DNA of 11,718 nt from Paraglomus occultum (Eukaryota; Glomeromycota; Glomeromycetes; Paraglomerales; Paraglomeraceae): assembly GCA_910592205.1 (NCBI GenBank), contig CAJVPJ010001176.1, forward strand, positions 1 through 11,718. The letters run 5' to 3'. A program made the position numbers and the translations under genes. Shown one piece after another: positions 1 to 7,764 of the stretch; the first letter of the stretch is position 1; each line of letters starts with the position of its first letter. The notes beneath the pieces were generated by a model that was not told the origin of the DNA, did not search any database, and was given only the letters and a program-made list of their open reading frames with translations.

Positions 1-290
1 ATATTTATAAAGCTGAGACGATCAGTGGTTGCTGAAATATGTACACTGTGTCAAAACTTTTTGAACCCCCCACGTAAAGTAAGGGTGGTGCGTCACAATT
101 TTCGCCGGAAACTCAATGTTGCTTATGAGCTTCATTGGTATTGCACAACACCTTAAAGAAAGTGAGATCACATTATACTTGCGCAAAATAAAATACAGTA
201 TGGGCGGGTATTTATAATTTTAGTCGAATTTCCGCAGAATTATCCTGACAAATGATAATGTAAAGTGAATAAATGTTAGCAAAATAACTG
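1..290. other. left-edge stretch without a supportable gene
   Basis: This stretch lies downstream of the unidentified minus-strand gene and holds no ORF that I can support. The run around 42-75 (TA, then CACTGTGTCAAAAC and a C-run) resembles the end of a Tc1/mariner-type transposon. No inverted partner is visible in the window, so I do not call an element. On the minus strand, a branch-like GCTAAC and a TTTGTCAG acceptor-like site (near 280 and 247) could mean one more short 3' exon of the neighbouring gene. Confidence 0.4.
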
Positions 291-1192
291 CTAGAAACAC
301 ATTTTGAAAATTAAACCGTCATTAATAGTATTAATTAAGATATAATTTTGCTCAAGTTGTCCGACGAAGCGAGAATGGTGTGAATAAGCTTCTAGTTGCT
401 GTCGTTTCACTGCAAGCTATTTTGCATGTTGGTCAAGGTTAGCGACATCTTGGTAAGAATGAAAGGCAGTAATATACAAAATTCGATTTACCTTCTTCCG
501 TTTATAGATTACTCCCTCCCAATAGGCCTGTAACCCTTTGCCCGAACGTTCAAGATCCACCTGTTGCAGGAAAGGCAATAATGAAAAGTAAATGAAAAAC
601 AATACAACGGCGAGCTTACAGCAAATAACAACTTCAAGAAAATGCAGATTCGCAATGGTGAGGCTCAGGACGCAGACTGATACTCCTGAGTCAGGACGCA
701 GACTGATCAGGAGTGCCACCACCATCACTTGGGCCAGGACGCAGACTGATACTTTTGATCAGGACGCAGACTGATCAGAAGCTCCTTAGATTAAACAAGA
801 GAAAAAGATAACTTGACCTTTAAATCCTCAAATTCTTCTGGTTTGAGGTCTTCCGCTTTTTTTAGGAACCTGCGTGTCCAGGAGCCGTCAAGTCCATTCC
901 ACTCATCCGAAAAGGGAGGTGACAATACAATGACATCACGGTAAAGAGTCAGAAACTCGTAGTACGACCAGCTTGTGTGCTCGTTCAGGTAAGAGAGAAG
1001 AGCTGGAAACATCAGACATAAACTTGGAAAAAAAATAGTCGGATCGCAAGTTGAGCCACAAAACTTACCAATATAACCAGGGTAGTTGTGAAAAGAAAAA
1101 ATGAACTCGTCCAATAAAGGGAAAAAAGCCGTCGTGTTATGTCGCGTTAGTTATTTTCACGTGACAAATACACGATTATCTGAGATGCTCAT
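291..1192 (-). CDS. unidentified small multi-exon gene (hand model, 145 aa)
   Basis: I do not recognise this protein. The model has five exons on the minus strand: 1192-1172, 1105-1069, 1002-818, 560-492 and 416-291. The introns are 66, 66, 257 and 75 nt, and the total of 438 nt gives 145 aa plus a stop. Support comes from donors GTATTT, GTAAGT and GTAAAT, branch-like CTAAC before two acceptors, acceptors TTTCCAG and GCAACAG, and phases that agree at every junction. The weak points are the third donor (GTCAAG), the first acceptor (GACGAG) and the last acceptor (AATAG). The ATG at 1192 has A at -3. The predicted protein is charged and probably helical. It includes SWTRRFLKKAEDLKPEEFED near the middle and a basic stretch, GVIYKRKKLAVKRQQLEAY, near the end. 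I see no signal peptide or membrane segment. Exon 3 could instead run on to a stop at 791, and the right half could be a separate gene. The third intron contains the hairpin repeat at 665-782. Confidence 0.4.
665..782. repeat. duplicated hairpin repeat, core GGACGCAGACTGAT x4
   Basis: The core GGACGCAGACTGAT occurs four times in the same orientation, starting at 668, 694, 737 and 762. The copies pair into two units of about 50 bp (666-716 and 735-784) with a 69-bp period. In each unit the second copy sits inside an inverted repeat. At 682-714 the stem is 12 bp with one bulged G (690) around the loop GACGCAGA. At 752-781 the stem is 11 bp with one T-G pair around the same loop. The repeat lies within the proposed third intron of the flanking minus-strand gene, just before its fourth exon. 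I do not recognise the family. It may be a dispersed short element or a tandem minisatellite. Confidence 0.85.
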
Positions 1193-1389
1193 TGTCTAAT
1201 CACATTTGTGCAACTACGCGGCTCGATTTTATAACCGCCAATTTTGTTTCCGATTGTGCCGTAAATTGTGGCGACCATGCGTACTAATACTAACTGTATA
1301 ATACTTCTGATTTCAAAATGGATTTAAAAAATTTATTGCGTGACATGAATGCGGAAAATAATATACACAGATGTTGAAAAAGTAACTAA

Positions 1390-1395
1390 TTTATT
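1390..1395 (-). terminator. probable polyadenylation signal of the acyl-CoA synthetase gene
   Basis: AATAAA on the minus strand lies about 30 nt past the TGA stop of the Pcs60-like gene and is followed by a T-rich stretch. The hexamer and spacing are as expected for a eukaryotic cleavage signal, but such hexamers are common in AT-rich DNA. Confidence 0.45.
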
Positions 1396-1426
1396 CCAAT
1401 ATACATAATATCGGCGCTTCCTCAAT

Positions 1427-3386
1427 TCACAATTTTGCCTTGTCCTTTGCAAAAAACTTGTCTCGAACCAATCTCCTTTGAACCTTCCCAGTTGCTGTTT
1501 TAGGCATTACCTCTGTAAACACTACTTTTTTTGGAACCTTATACGCCGAAATCTTCGTTTTAACATAAGTCTTCACGTCATCTTCGCTAACTTGCCCGTC
1601 TTTCCCATTTTTTATCACAACGGCTGCCCAAACTTCCTGACCATAAATTTCATCCGGCACTGCAAAAGATACGGCGTCAACTATATCCGGATGCGAAAGA
1701 AGGGCTGCGTCAATCTCGAGAGGAGAAATCTTTTCTCCACCACGGTTTATGAACTCCTTTATCCGTCCAGTCAGATGTAAATATCCGTCAGAGTCGAGGT
1801 AACCTTGATCCCCTGTGCGGAAATATCCGGTTTCTGTAAAGGCTTCCGCGTTCGCCTTTGCATTATTCAAATATCCCCGAGTAACATTCTCTCCTTTTAC
1901 GCATACTTCTCCTTCTTTCACTTTATTTCCCTTTTCATCTAATATGACGATCTCGACACCTTGCCCTATTCCAACCGATCCTGGTTTATGTATTGCGGGA
2001 GGTAAGGGATTTGACGTCATTTGATGTGCAGCCTCAGTCATAGCATATGCTTCAAGAACGGGAGCTTTGAACGTCGACTCGAGTGAATGAAGTACGGATG
2101 GAGCCAGAGAAGATGAGCAGGAACGAATGAAGCGGATTTTGGGTAGCGGAGATGAGACAGGATGACGTAATAGGATTTGGTGAATCGTAGGCACTAAAAA
2201 ACGTTAGGTTTTGAGGAAATATAAGATAACCAGAAAAGGAAAGTGACAGATTTGGATAAAGTAATGTGTATAGAAACGACGCATTTGCGTACAGATGAAA
2301 GGTGTCGCGTAAAATTGTAAGCATTCTATAGCATATGCGTAATCGGATCATTAAATAACCCAGGGTCTCAACCTCATCACCTTTTCCGTCTTTTCATACC
2401 TGCTGTATACCAAGTACACCCAAATTTTGTAAAATCATTCCAAAATGTTGTTGCCGAGAATCTCGGCGGAACAACCGCAGTCCCACCCGACAATAATGTG
2501 GACAATAATCCTCCGATTAAACCATGCACATGGAATAGAGGCATGACTAGAAGAGTTCTGTCAGACGGAGTCAGGTTGTAAGTACGAATTATGTTTTTCA
2601 TGGTTCTAGTCAGGTTTCTGTGAGTCAATGGAACGGCTAGTGCAAAAATATAGAATTGGTATGTGTAGAGATAAAATTGATTAATAGGAAAGCAAGAGGA
2701 AAAAGCGTGTTTCTTTCAGATGAGCAGAATCTGTGCGCTAAAAATGCGGCAAGTATAATTCATCTGTGTACTCAATAGCAATCAGTCAATGGAAACGCTC
2801 AATAGATAACCTAGTTAAAGTCCCCACCTTTTGGTCGTCCAGTAGTTCCTGATGTATGCAGCAATAAAGCAACGTCGTTCTCTTCGACTTTACTACTCAC
2901 TTCTCTCGGATTGATGTTTTGTCCTTGTTTTCCTTCCTTTCCGTCAATTGTAACCCCGATTTTTCCATCTGTTTCATTCCACCAGATCTCAACCACGTCG
3001 ATTCCAAGCCCTCTTGCAGCTTTAACGGCTGGTTTATCTTCCTTGCACCACCCTTTAGGGACAATAATGAATTTTGATTTTGAATCCTCTAAATAAAACT
3101 TAAACTCAGTTTCCGTATACGCTGGATTTAATGGCGCAGCAATATGTCGAGAGAAGGTGATAGCGAAAAAGCAAGTTATGAATTCGAGACCATTGGGAAG
3201 AATTATAGAAACTGGTGATTGGGATGGGAGAGGAATGAGGGAAAAGAGATTAGAGGATAAATCGTAGACATGGGAGAAAATGGATGGATAGGAAAAGATT
3301 AAAGGCGGGAAATAAGATGGGATAATGAGTGCTGGAGAGGCTGAGGTATGGGTAGTTACTGAAAGAAGTGTGTTTTGCTGAGACAT
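1427..3386 (-). CDS. PCS60: peroxisomal acyl/oxalyl-CoA synthetase, Pcs60/AAE3 type
   Basis: There are three exons on the minus strand (3386-2828, 2636-2400, 2193-1427) with introns of 191 and 206 nt. The 1563 nt total gives 520 aa, close to yeast Pcs60 (about 543). Both introns are phase 1, and the splices restore TSGTTGRPKAVPLTHRNL and WYTAVPTIHQILL. ANL-superfamily motifs are all present: the P-loop TSGTTGRPK (178-186), YAMTE (315-319), TGD (392-394), GR(408-409)IKEFINRGGEKISP, and the C-terminal TATGK, whose Lys 502 is the expected adenylation-step lysine. The last three residues, AKL, form a type 1 peroxisomal targeting signal, so the enzyme should be imported into peroxisomes. The family joins a carboxylate to CoA through an acyl-AMP intermediate. 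Yeast Pcs60 and plant AAE3 act on oxalate, and oxalyl-CoA synthetase is the most likely activity here by orthology. A medium-chain acyl substrate is the alternative. The gene stands alone, with about 1.5 kb of upstream DNA without a gene. No defect was seen. Confidence 0.93.
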
Positions 3387-4922
3387 GATTATCTGACAAA
3401 TTGATGGACCGTAGCCCGATCAAAAAGTTCGAAATAAGCACATTTCGCTATTATCACATAAACAATGTTGATTAAATGTTGCTTATTGGTCGTGATATTA
3501 GACAATGTGCCTATTACTACTGTACACATACTCCGGAGACAACTAGACACCTCGCAAGCAAAACTTTTTCGGGACAACATGCCTGAATTTATATTTATAG
3601 ACTATACTTCTAACAGCCTTAAAGCAAATGTCACTTTTTTATCTGTGAATGCATTCCATATTAATTAAACCTGCTTCGAATGTTATAAATTTTCATTTGC
3701 GTAATGCGTGATTTTTGTAATTACGGATTTTTATCTCATACTGTATGACTTCATTGTTGGTCAACGTGTCTGTATACCCATTCTGCAACGAATCAACAAT
3801 TCTCCAGAACTGGCATACCGCGAGCCTATTAGCCCTTTAATCGTATCAGAGCATTGGCTGAAGGCTTCGTTCCCAGAATAGTTGCGACGTGTTCCAGAGA
3901 CATGAAGAATAGTTTACCGATTACCCACTTGCTATAATCTCATGCGGTTTCAATTTTGGAGGCGATGTTTAAAGCGACAGGGTCTTAGGTCAATCTGGTG
4001 TCCCCATTTCTTCCGATCTGATCAATGATATTAACGATGTAAGTCTTCTTCTAATAATAACGTCACGCCTCTATTATGCTTAATTATGAGCTCACAGAGT
4101 TCCTCAACCTTGCCACAGTCTACTTTCCGAGATTTTTTTTCTTCCAATCCCCCACCATTCGGACATACCCGCGTCTACCAATTTCCTAATACACGTTAAG
4201 GAATTTGTTAGAGCGTCGCGGCAATATGTCACTGTAGTATCCGATAATGTAGGTGCACTGACTGTCCGCCGGGTGTTTAGAATTTTAGGAGAAGCTACGT
4301 GAGCGAGTCTTGCAAACGTAGAGAGGTTCATTCACGCTATAAAGTTCTTTGGGATAATGGGAAACCTGAAGCTATGCAGAATGTAGTTTATTCGAAGTTT
4401 AATACATGGAACGTTGTTACTTTTAAGAAGTGTAGCGTCAATGCTTGCTTACGGATCAATTCTATCTCCATTTCCTTGTGGCGTTCTATGACGTGTAATG
4501 TTATTTTGGCTTCTCTACACAATGTTACCTTTACTGGCCATCATAGTTAGATACTCTTTTGAGTCTGTTGGCCTGAACGTCCGATGAGCTGTGACCATTA
4601 TCAGCGAGTCTAATTTAGGGTAGGTGGATATTCCCGAAATCTTTACATCTTGCAAACTTTCTCCCCGCACATGATTGTTCCCCACGCTGGAGACTGAAAT
4701 TCCAATGCAACCAAGGTTCATAGATTTATTAAAAAGTAAGATTAACTTTTAAAGATGGAACAACAGCAGTTAATATACAAATTTATTACACGACAAAGAT
4801 AACGAACCCTCCAAGCAATCACGTTCTGCCTACGTCGCTTTCCTTTCTCTTTTACTTTCTCGACGGAGCTTGAATATCAATTAATAATTTGTTTTGGATA
4901 TTAACAATTCGCTCATCCTCTC
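3387..4922. other. intergenic region, about 1.5 kb, no supportable gene
   Basis: This region lies upstream of the Pcs60-like gene and downstream of the PPR gene. The open frames here are short (60-85 codons) and overlap on both strands. They show no recognisable motif and no convincing exon structure. A short plus-frame stretch at 3994-4041 reads SGVP...IND and faintly recalls a reverse transcriptase motif, with stops in the flanking sequence. No tRNA or rRNA was seen. The region could hold long UTRs, a noncoding transcript or a decayed element. Confidence 0.5.
4782..4787 (-). terminator. possible polyadenylation signal of the PPR gene
   Basis: AATAAA on the minus strand lies about 135 nt past the TAA stop at 4923. 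Spacing and strand fit the 3' UTR of the PPR gene. The surrounding DNA is AT-rich, so a chance hit is possible. Confidence 0.35.
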
Positions 4923-7481
4923 TTATTCGGCCATCATCCTTCGATAATATTCTCTCGCTTCTTTTGTATCCTTATTCACTCGCATATCATCATCCCAATC
5001 ATTTCGTCTGTCAGTTCGCTCCATTTTTATTCTTGCATGTCCATAATCTCTCCTGCTAGTTCGTTCCTCCCACTCAGAGTCATTCCGGTCAGACAGTCTC
5101 TCCGTTCTCCGATTTAATGACCTGTTATAATTTTCAACTCCGCTATCTCTGTCCGTATCTCTATCCTTATGTCTATCCTTATGTCTATCCCAATCCTTAT
5201 ATCTATCTCTATCATTGTCTCTACTTCCGTTTCTATGTCTTCTCAGATTATCTTCACTCTCGGTTGGGTGTCTTTCATTAGTGTATTCTTTCCTAGCCTT
5301 ATCTTCATTGAAAACTGCGACATTTTTCGGTAGCTTTCTCATTCTCACATCAACTATATCTACGTTATGTTGCTTAGCTGCCTGCCACTCCCTTTCTATC
5401 CTCGGCCATCTTTCTCGCACCATCTCCCAGACTTTTACTGACCTCTTTGATGGATGCTCCAATGCTCTTAACACCCTATCGACTGTTCCTATAGAGGGCG
5501 TAATGCTTTCATAAGACATATCAACAGTCAATGCGTCTACTGCTTCGTTCACCAGGTTGAATCTGATTAGAGTTTTGATATAAGAATGATAGTTGGCAGA
5601 AGACAGCACAATCTTCTTCTCGCGAACTACAGTACTCCAGAGTTCCTTGAATGATTTTAGATTTCCATGACTACGGATAGTATCCAACGTCATCGACAGG
5701 GCTGCATTCAATGATCTGTCATTGTATTTCGTATACAGTATGTTCCAAATTTCACTAGCCTTGTCTACGTCTCCTTGTGTCGAATATACTTCTAGTAACA
5801 CTGACGCGCTTGTATAGTCCATTTGTTTGGTTCTTGCATCTTCTAGTAATTTGATTAAATACTTGATCGGTGACGTATCTCGCACTCTAGTGTATTTCTT
5901 AATCATCTCACATAGTATTAAATGATCAATCGAATGCCCAGCCCGAATCATTTCGTGCAGAATCCTTTCCGCTTTTGGATGGTTGTTTTGTTGTATTAAC
6001 GCGTTTGCTACCATTGAATAAGTATATCTAGGTGGTGTGATAAAACGGGGAAATGAGAGTAAAAGAGACTCGGCAAAAGGTAATTGATCCCTCCATACAA
6101 ATTGCGCTATTATATAATGTGACAAATCGCTATGGATTACGAATCCATTTTCTATTAAATTTACAAGTTTAGAATATACTTTTTTGTCTTCCCCCTTAAC
6201 AAATAAAGACTGGAAAACAGGAACGAGAGATAAAGGGTATTTTTTGACTTCATTGTGATGCTCATAAACATGTTTCATGACATCTTCTTCATTCTTTTCC
6301 ATATCCAGTATCAACTCTTTGATCCCGTCCAGCAGCAATCTACCATTATCATCCACTTCATTTTTGTAGTATATTTCCATTAAATCCCTATATACCAAGT
6401 CCAACACTTCTGCATTGCCAAATCTCCCGACAACGTCGAGAAGATGCGTAAATGAACTCTTTGACGGCATCATCTTCTTCTCTCTCATCTCCCTATAAAC
6501 AGACACGCTTTCCGGATTACACTTTCTTCTAACTAGATTGTTCAAAACCTCATCGTAGTCACCTTGACTCGGTTCATTCTTATCATTAACCATATCATCA
6601 AGCGCCCTCTTTGCTAATAACGGATACCTAGCAGCTACAGTACGAATGAATTTCTTGTAGTATGTAGATGAGAAAATAACATTGATCTCCTTTGCATGCT
6701 TGTAGGACCAGACAGCTTTATGGAATGCTTCACCGCCTTGACCAACGTTCTCCAGTAATCTTGTCAATGCTTTCTCGATGGAGTAATGTGGCGGATTAAA
6801 CTGCCGTGCCGTCATATCCTTCAACACCTCAAACGCTTCGTCCAAGCAATCATTCCTCTCCAAGCATTTAAACATCTTTTCAAATATCGTAGCTCTCGTG
6901 GGCATCATGTGCTGTTTCCGCATCTCCTTGTACAAGTCATACATCAATTTGGGATCATTCTTGTAGTCAGCCAGACCAACAAAAAGCCGGAGATCAAATG
7001 CTTCCCAGGTATCATCTTGAGACATTAGCTCGTTGATGGCAATACGAATAGGGCGAGAAGGATAGAAACGTTCATTAAGTTGAATTGCATTTTTGCGCCA
7101 GTTGAGGAGGAGAAAGGACCGGAGGTCGCTAGCTTTCATTACAAAATTGTAATCGGCCAAAGCGGTGTAATGTTCTGTTGCAGAAACAGCATCGCCTTTG
7201 GCTAAAGCACTCCGAAAATTGAGATAGATTTTTCTTCGTTCGTGGGGATCATCCTTGTCGTTGGCTAACCCGGAAAGAAAGCGATTCGGAGAGAAACAGA
7301 GAATGCGAGGAAATCGAGAAAATGGAGGTGAAATGCAAGAGAGCCGTAAAAATACACTGCGATTTATAAGAGACTGCAAGTATGGTTGTGAATTTAAATA
7401 ACATCCGATTATTTGTGGTGTTGGAACCCGGCAAGATGCTTTTCTTGCTGATGAGTGGGTCAAACGAGCATAGAAACTCAT
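4923..7481 (-). CDS. mitochondrial PPR-like RNA-binding protein with charged RD/KD tail
   Basis: This is a single uninterrupted exon of 852 aa. The frame stays open up to 7505, but the first ATG is at 7481 (MSFYARLTHSS), so I start there. Residues 1-72 are rich in Arg/Ser with almost no acidic residues, typical of a mitochondrial presequence. The body is all-helical with degenerate repeats of about 35 residues resembling pentatricopeptide motifs. Examples are DPKLMYDLYKEMRKQHMMPT (about 176-195), CLDEAFEVLKDM (about 212-223), ESVSVYREMREKKMMPS, HPKAERILHEMIRAG and DVDKASEIWNIL. Such proteins bind organelle RNAs and control processing, stability or translation. The transcript target cannot be told from the sequence. 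From about residue 745 the protein changes to a very charged tail rich in Arg, Asp and Lys (DRDRYKDWDRHKDRHKDRD), which is unusual for a PPR protein. The gene is divergent from the PDH E1-beta gene, 283 bp away. No orthologue name is assigned. Confidence 0.85.
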   Translation of the reverse strand: MSFYARLTHSSARKASCRVPTPQIIGCYLNSQPYLQSLINRSVFLRLSCISPPFSRFPRILCFSPNRFLSGLANDKDDPHERRKIYLNFRSALAKGDAVSATEHYTALADYNFVMKASDLRSFLLLNWRKNAIQLNERFYPSRPIRIAINELMSQDDTWEAFDLRLFVGLADYKNDPKLMYDLYKEMRKQHMMPTRATIFEKMFKCLERNDCLDEAFEVLKDMTARQFNPPHYSIEKALTRLLENVGQGGEAFHKAVWSYKHAKEINVIFSSTYYKKFIRTVAARYPLLAKRALDDMVNDKNEPSQGDYDEVLNNLVRRKCNPESVSVYREMREKKMMPSKSSFTHLLDVVGRFGNAEVLDLVYRDLMEIYYKNEVDDNGRLLLDGIKELILDMEKNEEDVMKHVYEHHNEVKKYPLSLVPVFQSLFVKGEDKKVYSKLVNLIENGFVIHSDLSHYIIAQFVWRDQLPFAESLLLSFPRFITPPRYTYSMVANALIQQNNHPKAERILHEMIRAGHSIDHLILCEMIKKYTRVRDTSPIKYLIKLLEDARTKQMDYTSASVLLEVYSTQGDVDKASEIWNILYTKYNDRSLNAALSMTLDTIRSHGNLKSFKELWSTVVREKKIVLSSANYHSYIKTLIRFNLVNEAVDALTVDMSYESITPSIGTVDRVLRALEHPSKRSVKVWEMVRERWPRIEREWQAAKQHNVDIVDVRMRKLPKNVAVFNEDKARKEYTNERHPTESEDNLRRHRNGSRDNDRDRYKDWDRHKDRHKDRDTDRDSGVENYNRSLNRRTERLSDRNDSEWEERTSRRDYGHARIKMERTDRRNDWDDDMRVNKDTKEAREYYRRMMAE
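5142..5219. repeat. short imperfect coding repeat in the PPR gene tail
   Basis: On the plus strand this stretch repeats variants of CTATCCTTATGT with a step of about 6-12 bases. In the minus-strand frame it encodes residues 755-780 of the PPR protein, an alternating Arg-Asp/Lys-Asp run. It has the look of a slippage-prone microsatellite that has stayed in frame. Confidence 0.7.
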
Positions 7482-7764
7482 TTGGAAATCCGTTTTTTCT
7501 TTCACACTAAAAAAAATTATTTAATTTTGTGTGATATCCAATTTAGAATTCTATAATTGGCTCTGATAATCATTTCATATTAACACGTTTTCGGAAATCA
7601 TCTGTAGATCAAAACTGGACTTGGATCGTGAGAAATTTGGCAAAATTATCGGTTTATCAATGTTGATCTGAATGTTCGATAAAGTCTTTAAAAGATCTGT
7701 TTGATACTGCAAATTTCACTCTACATACACTTATCCACCTGAGACATTTGGTATAATTGCAACC
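7482..7764. promoter_or_regulatory. divergent promoter region between PPR and PDH E1-beta genes
   Basis: These 283 bp separate two start codons that point away from each other, so the promoters and 5' UTRs of both genes must fit or overlap here. The DNA is AT-rich. On the minus strand, a T-run followed by AG lies about 25 nt before the PPR ATG and could be the acceptor of a 5' UTR intron. On the plus strand the E1-beta ATG has a good context (A at -3). I see no clear TATA box or named factor site. Confidence 0.55.

Noticed and set aside
42-75. Tc1/mariner-like terminal sequence (TA followed by CACTGTGTCAAAAC...)
   Set aside because: No inverted partner copy and no transposase frame are visible in the window. 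One end by itself is too weak to call an element.
592-774. 60-codon plus-strand frame with repeated RTQTDT
   Set aside because: It is a reading of the GGACGCAGACTGAT repeat. It has no splice or family support and lies antisense to the proposed intron.
3465-3668. 67-codon plus-strand ATG frame upstream of the Pcs60-like gene
   Set aside because: There is no recognisable motif, its composition is like that of the surrounding AT-rich DNA, and another open frame overlaps it on the opposite strand.
4515-4721. 68-codon minus-strand ATG frame
   Set aside because: It is short, shows no homology that I recognise, and sits in a region where both strands have frames of similar length.
3660-4900. Search for tRNA or small RNA genes in the large gap
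   Set aside because: I found no GTTCGA-type T-loop with matching stems and no other RNA signature by eye.
5215-5514. 99-codon plus-strand frame inside the PPR gene
   Set aside because: It is an antisense shadow of the charged tail region. Its Leu/Ser-rich composition is the direct result of reading Arg/Asp/Glu codons backwards.
7482-7505. Upstream extension of the PPR protein starting at GTG 7505
   Set aside because: GTG is not a usual nuclear start in fungi. The ATG at 7481 begins a better presequence, and the extra residues are acidic/basic (KEKTD).
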